DNA of 64,000 bases from Variovorax paradoxus (GTDB lineage: Bacteria > Pseudomonadota > Gammaproteobacteria > Burkholderiales > Burkholderiaceae_C), in contig NZ_JAGGNU010000060.1 of assembly GCF_018614915.1 (NCBI RefSeq), positions 1 to 64,000 of the forward strand, read 5' to 3'. The position numbers and the translations under genes were made by a program. This document shows positions 25,935 through 36,097 of this stretch, piece by piece; the stretch's first letter is position 1; every line of letters starts with the position of its first letter. Below the pieces are notes generated by a model, which made no database searches, had not been told where the DNA came from, and saw nothing but the letters and a program-made list of their open reading frames with translations.

Positions 25935-28900
25935 TCAGCTCCTGCGCAAGTCGAGCGTGAACGGGAATTCGCGGCTGCCCGCGAGCTCGATGGTGGCCGG
26001 CGGCGTGCGCAGCAGGCCCGGCGTGTGGCCCATGCGCGAGAAGCGCGAATGGCGCCGGCTCTCGGCCTCGTAGGCGTTGACCGGGAAGCTGTCGTAGTTG
26101 AGCCCGCCCGGATGCGCAACGAAGTACTGGCAGCCGCCGAGCGAACGCTTCATCCAGGTGTCGACCAGGTCGAAGGTGAGCGGCGCATGCGCGCCGATGC
26201 TCGGGTGCAGCGCCGAGGGCGGATTCCAGGCCTTGTAGCGGATGCCCGCCACGAATTCGCCGACCGTGCCGGTGGGCTGCAGCGGCAGCACGCGGCCGTT
26301 GACGGTGACCACGTGGCGGCTCTCGTTGAGGCCGGTCACACGCACCTCGATGCGTTCGAGCGAGGAGTCGACGTAGCGCACCGTGCCGCCGGCCGAGCCT
26401 TCCTCGCCCATCACGTGCCAGGGTTCGAGCGCGTTGCGCAGCGACAGCTCCACGCCCATCGCCTGCACCTGCCCCACCAGCGGGAAGCGGAACTCGAGGT
26501 GCGGCGCGAACCAGTTCGGATCGAAGCCGAAGCCGGCCTGCCGCATCTCGCTAATGACGTCGTCGAAGTCCATCCGGACGAAGGTCGGTAGCAGGAAGCG
26601 GTCGTGCAGCTCGGTGCCCCAGCGGGTGGCGGGCGCCTGGTAGGGCGCGTCCCAGAAGCGGGCGATGAAGGCGCGCAGCAGCAGCTGCTGCGCGATGCTC
26701 ATGCGCGCATGCGGCGGCATCTCGAAGGCGCGCAGCTCCAGCAGGCCGAGGCGACCGGTGCTGGAGTCGGGCGAATAGAGCTTGTCGATGCAGAACTCGC
26801 TGCGGTGCGTGTTGCCGCTGACGTCGATGAGGATGTTGCGCAGCGTGCGGTCGACCAGCCAGGCCGGCATGTTCTGGCCGTGGATCTCGCGGGCGCGCGT
26901 GATCTCCTTGAGCGCGATCTCGAGCTCGTAGAGCTGGTCGTTGCGTGCCTCGTCGACGCGCGGCGCCTGGCTGGTCGGGCCGATGAACATGCCCGAGAAC
27001 AGATAGCTGAGCGAGGGATGGTTGTGCCAGTAAAGCAAGAGGCTCGCGAGCAGCTCGGGCCGGCGCAGGAAGGGGCTGTCCGCCGGCGTGGCGCCGCCCA
27101 GCACGAAGTGGTTGCCGCCGCCGGTGCCGGTGTGGCGGCCGTCGGTCATGAACTTCTCGGCCGACAGGCGCGTCTCGAAGGCCGCGTTGTAGAGAAATTC
27201 GGTGTGCTCGACCAGCTCGCGCCAGTTGTGCGCGGGATGGATGTTGACCTCGATCACGCCCGGGTCCGGCGTGACCTGCAGCATCTTCAGGCGCGGATCG
27301 CGCGGCGGCGGATAGCCTTCGAGCACCACCTGCACGCCGAGCTGCTCGGCCGTGGCCTCGACGGCCGCGACCAGGTCGAGATAGTCCTCCAGCCGCGCCA
27401 GCGGCGGCATGAACACGTAGAGCACGCCCGAGGCGTCGCCGATCTTCTCGGCGGCCGGTCCGTTGGCGCGGCGCGGGTCGCGCACTTCGACGCACAGCGC
27501 GCTGCGCGTGACCCAGTGGGCCGATTCGCCATGCCGCGGCTCGCGGGTGGCGGTCGGATCGGAGGAGGCCGCGGCGGCGCGCGCTGCCGCCTGATTGCCG
27601 TGCTCCGCCTGGAAGCGCAGCGCGGCCGGCGCCTGCTGCGGCGTGCCGAAGGCGTAGGGCACCGTGTCGAGATCGGCCGGCGCGCCGCCGGGCATGCCGG
27701 CATAGCGGGCACGGAAGACGGTCGAGACGGGCAGTGGCGCGCGCGGGGCGGTGGGGTCGCGCTCCACCAGGTAGGGATAGTCGCCCTTGCTGACCCAGGG
27801 TTGCGAATCGAGCGGCAGGCGGTAGCCCATCGGCGAGTCGCCCGGGATCAGGTACATGCGGTCGTCGCGCAGGAACCAGGGGCCGGTCTTCCAGCCGGGG
27901 CCGGCGAGCGCGGGGGCGTCGGTGTCGGCGTTCGCGGCCTCGATCGGCAGCATGTAGCCGATCGCGGCGTCGAGCTTCTGGGTGAACACGCGGCGCAGGC
28001 GCACGCGCTCCATCTCGTCGTCGAGCTTCGAATCGAAGGGATCGACGTTCACCGGCAGCCGGCGCTCGCGCCAGAGGTAGTAGTAGACGTCCTCGTAGCC
28101 GGGCTGAACGAAGCGGTCGGTGAGGCCGAGCTTGTGCGCGAGCGCGGAGGTGAAGCGGCGCGCGTCCTCGCTCGTGTAGTGGGTGGGCGTGCGCTCGTCG
28201 GCGAAGAGTTCGGGCTTGTGCCACAGCGGCTGGCCGTCGGCGCGCCAGAAGATCGACAGCGCCCAGCGCGGCAGCTGCTCGCCGGGATACCACTTGCCCT
28301 GGCCGAAATGCAGGAAGCCGCCCTGGCCGTATTCGGCGCGCAGCTTGTGCACCAGCTCGGTCGCGTAGCCGCGCTTGGTCGGGCCGAGCGCATCGGTGTT
28401 CCATTCGGGCGCGTCACGGTCGCCGGTGGCCACGTAGGTCGGCTCGCCGCCCATCGTGAGGCGCACGTCGCCGGCGGAGAGGCGCGCATCCACCGCATCG
28501 CCGAGCGCCAGCACCTCGGCCCATTGCTCTTCGGTATAGGGCTTGGTCACGCGCGGCGACTCGTGGATGCGCGTGATCGTCATCTCGTGCGCGAAGTCGA
28601 CTTCGGCCTCGTCGACCGCGCCTTCGATCGGCGCCGCGCTCGAAGGGGTGGGCGTGCAGGCCAGCGGGATGTGGCCTTCACCGGCCATCAGGCCCGAGGT
28701 GGCGTCGAGCCCGATCCAGCCGGCGCCGGGCAGGTAGACCTCGCACCAGGCGTGCAGGTCGGTGAAGTCGACGGTGGTGCCGCTGGGGCCGTCGAGCGCC
28801 TTCACGTCGGGCGTGAGCTGGATCAGGTAACCCGAGACGAAGCGCGCCGCCAGGCCGCAATGGCGCAGCAGCTGCACCAGCAGCCAGCCGGAGTCGCGGC

Positions 28901-29438
28901 AGGAGCCGGAGGCGTCGGCCAGCGTCTGTTCGGGCGTCTGCACGCCCGGCTCCATGCGGATCAGGTAATTGACGTCCTTCTGCACCTGCTGGTTGAGGCC
29001 GACCAGGAAATCGATGGTGCGCTGGGTCTTGCGATCGATCTTCTCGAGGTAGGCCGCCACCAGCGGCGTGGCCGGGTCGGCCACGAGGTAGGGCGCGAGT
29101 TCCTGCGCCTGAGATTCGGTGTACTTGAAGGGGAAGTTCTCGGCCTGCGGCTCGAGGAAGAAATCGAAAGGGTTGTAGACCGCCATCTCGACCACGAGGT
29201 CGACCGTGACCTTGAACCCGCGCGTCTTCTCTGGAAACACCAGGCGCGCCTGGTAGTTCGCGAACGGGTCCTGCTGCCAGTTGACGAAGTGCTGCTCGGG
29301 CTCGACGCGCAGCGAATAGGAGATCACGTTGCTGCGGCAATGCGGCGCGGGGCGCAGGCGCACCACTTGGGGCCCCAGTTGCACCGGGCGGTCGTACTTG
29401 TAGTGGGTGACGTGGTGGAGAGCGGCGTGAATGGACAT
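25935..29438 (-). CDS. transglutaminase/DUF2126 fusion protein
   Basis: 1167 residues from ATG 29438, preceded by GAGAAAAA. Residues 1-270 form a transglutaminase module: Transglut_N opening HAALHHVTHYKYDRPVQLGP, catalytic cysteine in ASGSCRDSGWLLVQLLRHCG, histidine in LHAWCEVYLPGAGW and aspartate in LDATSG. The remaining 850 or so residues are DUF2126, a large domain of unknown activity usually fused to this module. It forms a leftward run with the ATP-grasp/alpha-E fusion and the smaller transglutaminase. Families of this kind are predicted to cleave or ligate peptides. The upstream gap is shared with comEC on the other strand. Confidence 0.9.
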   Translation of the reverse strand: MSIHAALHHVTHYKYDRPVQLGPQVVRLRPAPHCRSNVISYSLRVEPEQHFVNWQQDPFANYQARLVFPEKTRGFKVTVDLVVEMAVYNPFDFFLEPQAENFPFKYTESQAQELAPYLVADPATPLVAAYLEKIDRKTQRTIDFLVGLNQQVQKDVNYLIRMEPGVQTPEQTLADASGSCRDSGWLLVQLLRHCGLAARFVSGYLIQLTPDVKALDGPSGTTVDFTDLHAWCEVYLPGAGWIGLDATSGLMAGEGHIPLACTPTPSSAAPIEGAVDEAEVDFAHEMTITRIHESPRVTKPYTEEQWAEVLALGDAVDARLSAGDVRLTMGGEPTYVATGDRDAPEWNTDALGPTKRGYATELVHKLRAEYGQGGFLHFGQGKWYPGEQLPRWALSIFWRADGQPLWHKPELFADERTPTHYTSEDARRFTSALAHKLGLTDRFVQPGYEDVYYYLWRERRLPVNVDPFDSKLDDEMERVRLRRVFTQKLDAAIGYMLPIEAANADTDAPALAGPGWKTGPWFLRDDRMYLIPGDSPMGYRLPLDSQPWVSKGDYPYLVERDPTAPRAPLPVSTVFRARYAGMPGGAPADLDTVPYAFGTPQQAPAALRFQAEHGNQAAARAAAASSDPTATREPRHGESAHWVTRSALCVEVRDPRRANGPAAEKIGDASGVLYVFMPPLARLEDYLDLVAAVEATAEQLGVQVVLEGYPPPRDPRLKMLQVTPDPGVIEVNIHPAHNWRELVEHTEFLYNAAFETRLSAEKFMTDGRHTGTGGGNHFVLGGATPADSPFLRRPELLASLLLYWHNHPSLSYLFSGMFIGPTSQAPRVDEARNDQLYELEIALKEITRAREIHGQNMPAWLVDRTLRNILIDVSGNTHRSEFCIDKLYSPDSSTGRLGLLELRAFEMPPHARMSIAQQLLLRAFIARFWDAPYQAPATRWGTELHDRFLLPTFVRMDFDDVISEMRQAGFGFDPNWFAPHLEFRFPLVGQVQAMGVELSLRNALEPWHVMGEEGSAGGTVRYVDSSLERIEVRVTGLNESRHVVTVNGRVLPLQPTGTVGEFVAGIRYKAWNPPSALHPSIGAHAPLTFDLVDTWMKRSLGGCQYFVAHPGGLNYDSFPVNAYEAESRRHSRFSRMGHTPGLLRTPPATIELAGSREFPFTLDLRRS

Positions 29439-29557
29439 TTTTTCTCGTGACGTCGAGGGTGCCTCGGGGTGAGACGCATACTAGCCCACGCAGATAGCAA
29501 TTAGCGCGCCACGGAGAGCGTGCAGGGAGGCTTGCTGATGTCATTGGGAATCGTTGC

Positions 29558-31984
29558 GTGACGCCGGGCAGTGAGGCACGTGGCCTGGCCTTCTTCGCCG
29601 CCATGGCCGGTTCGGTGCTGGGCGCGGCGCTGCAGTTGCAGCAGCCTGCGCTGTGGTCCTGGGCGGCCTATGCGGCCATGCTGTTCGCCGCGGCCGCCGG
29701 CGCACTCTTGCTGCGCCGATGGCGGCGCTCGGCCCTGGCCCTGCTGCTGCTCGGCGCCATCGCCGGCGCCGGCCTCGCCGGCTGGCGCGCGGCCGCCTAC
29801 GCGGACGACGCGCTGGCGCCCGCGCTCGAAGGGCGCGACCTGCAGGTGGTGGGCATCGTCGCGCAGATGCCGCAGCGCGGCGACGGCGCCGTGCGCTTTC
29901 TCTTCGACCTCGAGTCGGCGCGCGGGGCCGGCGGCAGTGAGCGCGGCCTGCCACGCGTGCCACCGCGCATCGCGCTGGGCTGGTATGCGGACAACACCAG
30001 CCTCTGGGGCCGCGCCCCCGAGGATGCGCTGCGCGCCGAGAGCGCCGCCGCGCCCGGCCCGGTGCATGCGGGCGAGCGCTGGCGCATGGTGGTTCGTCTC
30101 AAGGCTCCGCATGGCAATCTCAATCCGAATGGTTTCGACCATGAGCTGCGGCAGTGGGAGCTCGGTGTGCAGGCCGCCGGCTACGTGCGTTCGGGCGCCG
30201 GCGACGCGCGCCCCGAGCGCCTCGGCCAAAGCTGGCGGCACCCCATCGAACGCGCGCGCGAGGCCGTGCGCGATGCGGTGTTCGAACGCGTGGCCGACCG
30301 CCGGCTGGCGGGCGTGATCGCGGCGCTGGTCACGGGCGACCAGAACGCGATCGAGCGTGCGGACTGGGATGTCTTTCGCGCCACCGGCGTCGCGCACCTG
30401 ATGTCGATCTCGGGGCTGCACATCACCATGTTCGCCTGGCTGGCCGCCTTGCTCGTCGGTGCGCTCTGGCGCCGCAGCGGCCGGCTGATGCTGTGGTGGC
30501 CGGCGCCGCATGCGGCACTGGCGGGCGGCGTGCTGCTGGCCGCGCTCTATGCGCTGTTCAGCGGCTGGGGCCTGCCTTCGCAGCGCACCGTATGGATGCT
30601 GGCCATGGTCGCCTTGCTGCGCCTCACGGGGCGGCGCTGGCCCTGGCCCTTCGTCTGGCTCTGCACCTGCGCGGTGGTGGTGGCGCTCGATCCCTGGGCC
30701 TTGATGCAGCCGGGCTTCTGGCTCAGCTTCGTCGCAGTCGGCGTGCTGTTCGCCACCGGCGCTTCGGAAGCCGAAGCCGGCGCCACGGGCATGAAGGCGC
30801 GGCTCGCGCGCATGTGGCGCGAGCAATGGGCCGTGACGCTGGCGTTGACGCCGCTCGGCCTGCTGCTGTTCCAGCAGGTGTCGGCCATCGGCCTCGTGGC
30901 CAATGCCATCGCGATCCCGTGGGTCACGCTGGTGATCACGCCGCTGGCGATGCTCGGCGTGCTCGTGCCGCCGCTGTGGGACCTGGCCGCATGGGCCGTG
31001 CAGGCGCTGGCCGTGCTGCTGCAATGGCTGGCGCAGTTGCCGCTGGCCACCTTCTCGGCGCCCGCGCCCGCGCTGTGGGCGGCGATCGCGGGCGTGGGCG
31101 GCGGCGTGCTGCTCGCGATGCGCCTGCCGTGGTCGCTGCGCGCGCTCGGGCTGCCGCTCTTGCTGCCGGCGCTGTTGTGGCAGGCGCCACGGCCCGCAGC
31201 GGGCGAGTTCGAGCTGCTGGCGGCCGACATCGGGCAGGGCAACGCGGTGCTGGTGCGCACCGCCACGCACAGCCTGCTGTACGACACCGGCCCGCGCTAC
31301 AGCGTCGAAAGCGATGCCGGCCACCGCGTGCTGGTGCCGCTCCTGCGGGCCTTCGACGAGAAGCTGAGCACCGTGCTGCTGAGCCATCGCGACAGCGACC
31401 ACACGGGCGGCGCGCCGTCCGTGCTCGCGATGCAGCCGCAAGCCGCGCTGCTGAGCTCGATCGAGGCGGAACATCCGTTGCAGAAGCTGCGCGCGGCCCG
31501 GCGTTGCGTGGCCGGCCAGCGCTGGACCTGGGATGGCGTGGACTTCGAGATCCTCCATCCGATGGAGGCCGACTACGCGAGCTTCACCAAGCCCAACGCG
31601 GTCTCCTGCGTGCTGCGCATCGGCAACGGCCGTGCCTCGGTGCTGCTGGCCGGCGACATCGAGCGCCTGCAGGAAGCCGCCCTCGTGGGGCGAACGTCGG
31701 GGCTGCGTGCCGACCTGCTGCTCGTGCCGCACCATGGCAGCAAGACCTCGTCGAGCCCGGCGCTGCTCGACGCGGTGCAGCCGCGCATCGCGCTGGTCCA
31801 GGCGGGTTACCGCAATCGCTTTGGCCATCCGGCGGACGAGGTGGCGGCGCGCTATCGCGAGCGCGGCATCGCCCTCGTGGACTCCGCGCACTGCGGTGCC
31901 GCCACCTGGTCCAGCGGGCAGCCGGTCGAGCTGCAATGCCAGCGCCGGACAGCGAAACGCTACTGGCACCACGTTGTTCCCTAG
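29558..31984 (+). CDS. comEC: ComEC/Rec2 DNA uptake channel
   Basis: 808 residues from GTG 29558. The order is N-terminal membrane helices and a soluble OB-like region (DUF4131), the Competence domain with many helices (VTGDQNAIERADWDVFRATGV region, HLMSISGLHITMFAW), then a C-terminal metallo-beta-lactamase domain (LLAADIGQGNAVLV, LLSHRDSDHTGG, LLVPHHGSKTSSSP). ComEC carries single-stranded DNA across the inner membrane during natural transformation, and the C-terminal domain may degrade the other strand. It interrupts the two halves of the amidoligase locus, but no functional link is evident. Confidence 0.93.
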   Translation: MTPGSEARGLAFFAAMAGSVLGAALQLQQPALWSWAAYAAMLFAAAAGALLLRRWRRSALALLLLGAIAGAGLAGWRAAAYADDALAPALEGRDLQVVGIVAQMPQRGDGAVRFLFDLESARGAGGSERGLPRVPPRIALGWYADNTSLWGRAPEDALRAESAAAPGPVHAGERWRMVVRLKAPHGNLNPNGFDHELRQWELGVQAAGYVRSGAGDARPERLGQSWRHPIERAREAVRDAVFERVADRRLAGVIAALVTGDQNAIERADWDVFRATGVAHLMSISGLHITMFAWLAALLVGALWRRSGRLMLWWPAPHAALAGGVLLAALYALFSGWGLPSQRTVWMLAMVALLRLTGRRWPWPFVWLCTCAVVVALDPWALMQPGFWLSFVAVGVLFATGASEAEAGATGMKARLARMWREQWAVTLALTPLGLLLFQQVSAIGLVANAIAIPWVTLVITPLAMLGVLVPPLWDLAAWAVQALAVLLQWLAQLPLATFSAPAPALWAAIAGVGGGVLLAMRLPWSLRALGLPLLLPALLWQAPRPAAGEFELLAADIGQGNAVLVRTATHSLLYDTGPRYSVESDAGHRVLVPLLRAFDEKLSTVLLSHRDSDHTGGAPSVLAMQPQAALLSSIEAEHPLQKLRAARRCVAGQRWTWDGVDFEILHPMEADYASFTKPNAVSCVLRIGNGRASVLLAGDIERLQEAALVGRTSGLRADLLLVPHHGSKTSSSPALLDAVQPRIALVQAGYRNRFGHPADEVAARYRERGIALVDSAHCGAATWSSGQPVELQCQRRTAKRYWHHVVP

Positions 31985-32035
31985 AAAGCACTGGCCCTGA
32001 ACTTGCTAAGCTACGGCCAAGGAGATTGGTCGTCC

Positions 32036-33544
32036 ATGCACAAATTCGACGAGATGTACGAGCAGCTGCCCTACCACGGCGCTGCGGTGCGAACCCACTA
32101 CAAACGTTACGACCAATGGCTTGCGAAGCAGCCTGGCGAGGTGATGCGATCGCGGCGCGAGGAGGCGGAAATGATCTTCCGCCGGGTCGGCATCACCTTT
32201 GCCGTGTACGGCGCGAAGGACGAGGACGGTTCGGGCACCGAGCGCCTGATTCCCTTCGACCTGCTGCCGCGCATCATTCCCGCGCACGAGTGGGAGAGCA
32301 TGGAAAAGGGCCTGGTGCAGCGCGTGACGGCGCTCAACCGCTTCATCCACGACGTCTACCACGGGCAGGAGATCGTCAAGGCCGGCGTGGTGCCGTCCGA
32401 GCAGATCTTCAACAACGCGCAGTACCGCCCCGAGATGGTGGGCGTGAAGGTGCCCAACGACATCTACTCGCACATTGCCGGCATCGACATCGTGCGCGCG
32501 CCCGACGCCGCCGGCAACGGCGAGTACTACGTGCTCGAAGACAACCTGCGGGTTCCCAGCGGCGTGAGCTACATGCTGGAGAACCGCAAGATGATGATGC
32601 GGCTCTTCCCCGAGCTGTTCAGCCAGAACCGCGTCGCGCCGGTCGCGCACTATCCCGACCTGCTGCTCGAGACCCTGCGTGCCTCCGCGCCGCCGGCGAC
32701 CGCCGAGCCCACCGTGGTGGTGCTCACGCCCGGCATGTACAACAGCGCCTACTTCGAGCATGCCTTCCTCGCCCAGCAGATGGGCGTGGAGCTGGTCGAG
32801 GGGCAGGACCTGTTCGTCAAGGACGACTTCGTCTACATGCGCACCACGCGCGGGCCGCGCCGGGTCGACGTGATCTACCGCCGCGTCGACGACGATTTCC
32901 TCGACCCCGAGGTGTTCCGCCCCACGTCGACGCTCGGCACCGCCGGCCTCATGCGCGCTTATCGCGAAGGCAACGTGGTGATCTGCAATGCGGTCGGCAC
33001 CGGCGTGGCCGACGACAAGTCGATTTACCCCTACGTGCCGAAGATGATCGAGTTCTACCTCGGCGAGAAGCCGATCCTCAAGAACGTGCCTACCTACATG
33101 TGCCGCAACAAGGACGACCTCGATTACACGCTCGCCAACATGAAGGACCTGGTGGTCAAGGAAGTGCACGGCGCCGGCGGCTACGGCATGCTGATCGGCC
33201 CGGCGTCGACGCAGGCCGAGATCGAGGACTTCAAGAAGGCCGTGCTCGCCAAGCCCGACGGCTACATCGCGCAGCCGACGCTGAGCCTGTCGACCTCGCC
33301 GACCTTCGTCGAAGCGGGCATTGCGCCGCGCCACATCGACCTGCGCCCCTTCGTGCTCTCGGGCAAGGAAGTGCAGATGGTGCCCGGCGGCCTCACGCGC
33401 GTGGCGCTCAAGGAGGGTTCGCTGGTCGTCAACTCGTCGCAGGGCGGCGGCACCAAGGACACCTGGATCCTCGAAGGGGACCGCGCGGGCAAGGCGCGCG
33501 CGCCGTCGCAGTCGCAAACACAATCGCAAACCCAAGTCGGTTGA
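32036..33544 (+). CDS. circularly permuted type 2 ATP-grasp amidoligase, intact
   Basis: 502 residues from ATG 32036, with AAGGAG upstream (11-base spacing). It is a DUF404/DUF407 ATP-grasp protein with apparently complete motifs: E168-D169-N170 in LEDNLRVPSG, the RRVDDDFLDP segment, K375 with the glycine loop HGAGGYG (378-384), and DLRPF. ATP-grasp enzymes join a carboxylate to an amine or thiol through an acyl phosphate, so a peptide or amide bond is the probable product. The final 14 residues are an Ser/Thr-Gln tail (SQSQTQSQTQ). The alpha-E gene follows after 18 bases. Confidence 0.9.
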   Translation: MHKFDEMYEQLPYHGAAVRTHYKRYDQWLAKQPGEVMRSRREEAEMIFRRVGITFAVYGAKDEDGSGTERLIPFDLLPRIIPAHEWESMEKGLVQRVTALNRFIHDVYHGQEIVKAGVVPSEQIFNNAQYRPEMVGVKVPNDIYSHIAGIDIVRAPDAAGNGEYYVLEDNLRVPSGVSYMLENRKMMMRLFPELFSQNRVAPVAHYPDLLLETLRASAPPATAEPTVVVLTPGMYNSAYFEHAFLAQQMGVELVEGQDLFVKDDFVYMRTTRGPRRVDVIYRRVDDDFLDPEVFRPTSTLGTAGLMRAYREGNVVICNAVGTGVADDKSIYPYVPKMIEFYLGEKPILKNVPTYMCRNKDDLDYTLANMKDLVVKEVHGAGGYGMLIGPASTQAEIEDFKKAVLAKPDGYIAQPTLSLSTSPTFVEAGIAPRHIDLRPFVLSGKEVQMVPGGLTRVALKEGSLVVNSSQGGGTKDTWILEGDRAGKARAPSQSQTQSQTQVG

Positions 33545-33562
33545 TCAGGGGAGCACCACATC

Positions 33563-34522
33563 ATGTTGTCACGCACCGCCGATCACCTCTACTGGATGTC
33601 GCGCTATACCGAGCGCGCGGAGAACACCGCGCGCATGCTCGACGTCAACTACCAGACCTCGCTCTTGCCGCAGTCGGCCGAGGTCGCGAAGTACGGCTGG
33701 CAAGGTCTGCTCTCCATCAGCGAACTGCTGCCTTCGTACAACGAGAAGCACGAGCAGATCGTGCCCGACGAGGTGATGGAGTTCATGGTCAAGGACGAGT
33801 CGAATCCCTCGTCCATCCTCTCCTGTCTCCGGGCCGCGCGCGAGAACGCGCGGGCCGTGCGCGGCGCGCTCACCACCGAGGCCTGGGAGACGCAGAACAC
33901 CACCTGGCTCGAGGTCAACCGCATGCTGCGCGCCGGCGAGTTCGAGCGCGACCCGGGCCAGTTCTTCGAATGGGTCAAGTTCCGCTCGCATCTCTCGCGC
34001 GGCGTGACGCTGGGCACCATGCTGCAGGACGAGGCCTTCTACTTCTCGCGCCTGGGCACCTTCCTGGAGCGTGCCGACAACACGGCGCGCCTGGTCGACG
34101 TGAAGTTCCACGCGCTCAACAGCGAGTTCTTCGGCACCGCGACCGAGGAAGACCAGGAGTACGACTTCTATCACTGGAGCGCGATCCTGCGCAGCGTCTC
34201 GGCCTTCGAGGTCTACCGCAAGGTGTACCGCGACGTCATCAAGCCCGAGCGCGTGGCCGAGCTGCTCATCTTGCGCGCCGACATGCCGCGCTCGCTGCAT
34301 GCGAGCCTGGTCGAGGTGGTGAGCAACCTCGCGAAGGTGCAGAACGACCAGAGCGCGGAAACGCAGCGGCGTGCGGGCAAGCTATTGGCCGACCTGCAGT
34401 ACGCGCGCGTCGATGAGATTTTGGCGACGGGGCTGCATGCGTATCTGACGCAGTTCCTCGATCGGGTGAACGAGCTGGGGTGGCGGATCAGTCAGGACTT
34501 TTTGGTGCCGGCGGCGAACTGA
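33563..34522 (+). CDS. alpha-E domain protein (DUF403)
   Basis: 319 residues, ribosome binding site AGGGGAG before ATG 33563. It is an all-helical alpha-E protein with the repeated motif HLYWMSRYTERAENTARM near the N-terminus and FLERADNTARLVDV near residue 170. These proteins always accompany circularly permuted ATP-grasp genes and are thought to assist or provide the amino-group substrate, but no biochemical role is proven. It is paired with the ATP-grasp gene just upstream; a fused version lies at 23083-25779. It converges on glpK with a 22-base gap. Confidence 0.9.
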   Translation: MLSRTADHLYWMSRYTERAENTARMLDVNYQTSLLPQSAEVAKYGWQGLLSISELLPSYNEKHEQIVPDEVMEFMVKDESNPSSILSCLRAARENARAVRGALTTEAWETQNTTWLEVNRMLRAGEFERDPGQFFEWVKFRSHLSRGVTLGTMLQDEAFYFSRLGTFLERADNTARLVDVKFHALNSEFFGTATEEDQEYDFYHWSAILRSVSAFEVYRKVYRDVIKPERVAELLILRADMPRSLHASLVEVVSNLAKVQNDQSAETQRRAGKLLADLQYARVDEILATGLHAYLTQFLDRVNELGWRISQDFLVPAAN

Positions 34523-34544
34523 GCATTCTTCGACTCGACATCCT

Positions 34545-36038
34545 TCACACCAGCGTCGCCCTCCGCACCGCCAGCTCCCACCGATCCATCTTCTCCTCGG
34601 CCTTCACCCGGCTCAGCGTAGGCAGAAAGCGCCGTTCCACGCGCCACTGCTTCGACAGCTCGCCGACATCGCGGTACACCCCGGTCGACAGCCCAGCGAG
34701 GTAGGCCGCGCCCAGCGCCGTGGTCTCGATGACCTCGGGCCGCACCACCGGGATTCCCAGCAGGTCCGCCTGGAACTGCATCAGCAGATCGTTGACGGCC
34801 GCGCCGCCATCGACGCGCAGTTCCGCCACCGGCGTGCCGCCCGCGGCCACCGCGTCGCGGCTCATGGCCTGCAACAGCGCAGCGCTCTGATACGCGATGC
34901 TTTCCAACGCGGCGCGCGCGATGTGCGCGACCGTGGTGCCGCGCGTCAGGCCGGTGATGGTGCCGCGCGCGTCGGCGTTCCAGTAGGGCGCACCCAGGCC
35001 TGTGAAGGCCGGCACCATCATCACGCCGCCGGCATCGGGCACGCTCTCGGCCAGCGCCTGCACCTGGGCGCTGCCCTGGATCGCCTTCAATCCATCGCGC
35101 AGCCACTGCACGACGGCGCCGCCGACGAAGACGCTGCCTTCCATCGCGTACTGCGGTAGTGCGCTGGTTTGCGCCGCGCTGGTCACGAGCAGGCCGTTCT
35201 GCGAGGGCTGGAAGGCGCCGCCGGTGTGCATCAGCAAGAAGCAGCCGGTGCCGTAGGTGTTCTTGGCCATGCCGGCCTCGAAGCAGGCCTGGCCGAAGAG
35301 GGCGCTCTGCTGGTCGCCGGCCACGCCGCCGATGGGCAGGCTGCGCTCGAACAGGCCCGCGTCGGTGTCGGCGAAGTGCGCGCTCGATGGCTTGACCTCG
35401 GGCATCAGCGAGGCGGGGATGTCGAGCGCCTTCAGCAGGTCGGCATCCCACCGGTTGCTGCGCACGTTGAAGAGCATGGTGCGCGAGGCGTTGCTGACGT
35501 CGGTGACATGCACCTTGCCGCCGGTCAGCTGCCAGATCAGCCAGCTGTCGACGGTGCCGAAGGCCAGCTCGCCGCGCTCGGCCGCGGCGCGCGCGCCGGG
35601 CACGTTGTCGAGCAGCCAGCGCAGCTTGGTGCCGGAGAAGTAGGCATCGATCACGAGGCCGGTCTTCTCGCGGATGGTGTCCGTCATGCCGTCCTCGCGC
35701 AGCTTGGCGCACAGCGGCTCGGCCCGGCGGTCCTGCCAGACGATGGCGTGGTGCACCGGCTGGCCGGTGGCGCGGTTCCAGAGCACGGTGGTCTCGCGCT
35801 GGTTGGTGATGCCCAGCGCATGGATGTCGGCCGCCTTCAGCCCGGCCTTGGCAAGCACTTCGCGCGCGGTGGCGAGCTGGCTGGCCCAGATCTCCATCGG
35901 GTCGTGTTCGACCCAGCCGGGCTGCGGGTAGATCTGCGTGAGTTCTTGCTGAGCGATGGCGACGATGCGGCCCTCGCGGTCGAAGACGATGCTGCGGGAG
36001 CTCGACGTGCCCTGGTCGAGGGCGAGCAGGTAGGTCAT
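34545..36038 (-). CDS. glpK: glycerol kinase
   Basis: 497 residues, normal for GlpK. The FGGY-kinase N-terminus is [20 protein letters not shown], followed by [30 protein letters not shown] and the C-terminal [19 protein letters not shown]. It phosphorylates glycerol to glycerol 3-phosphate in the cytoplasm, using the glycerol brought in by the divergent glpSTPQUV importer. It is downstream of glpR on the same strand with a 46-base gap. Confidence 0.97.
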   Translation of the reverse strand: MTYLLALDQGTSSSRSIVFDREGRIVAIAQQELTQIYPQPGWVEHDPMEIWASQLATAREVLAKAGLKAADIHALGITNQRETTVLWNRATGQPVHHAIVWQDRRAEPLCAKLREDGMTDTIREKTGLVIDAYFSGTKLRWLLDNVPGARAAAERGELAFGTVDSWLIWQLTGGKVHVTDVSNASRTMLFNVRSNRWDADLLKALDIPASLMPEVKPSSAHFADTDAGLFERSLPIGGVAGDQQSALFGQACFEAGMAKNTYGTGCFLLMHTGGAFQPSQNGLLVTSAAQTSALPQYAMEGSVFVGGAVVQWLRDGLKAIQGSAQVQALAESVPDAGGVMMVPAFTGLGAPYWNADARGTITGLTRGTTVAHIARAALESIAYQSAALLQAMSRDAVAAGGTPVAELRVDGGAAVNDLLMQFQADLLGIPVVRPEVIETTALGAAYLAGLSTGVYRDVGELSKQWRVERRFLPTLSRVKAEEKMDRWELAVRRATLV

Positions 36039-36074
36039 GGGCTGAATCCTCTTGTAAGGTGAGTCCGGTCGCGG

Positions 36075-36097
36075 CTCGACAAGCTCAGCCCGAACGG
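36075..36097 (+). repeat. dispersed GCTCAG-type element, copy 3
   Basis: CTCGACAAGCTCAGCCCGAA plus CGG is the longest of three copies in the window. It overlaps the last codons and the stop of glpR (GlpR ends PGRSG), so the element has donated the regulator's C-terminus. Confidence 0.55.
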
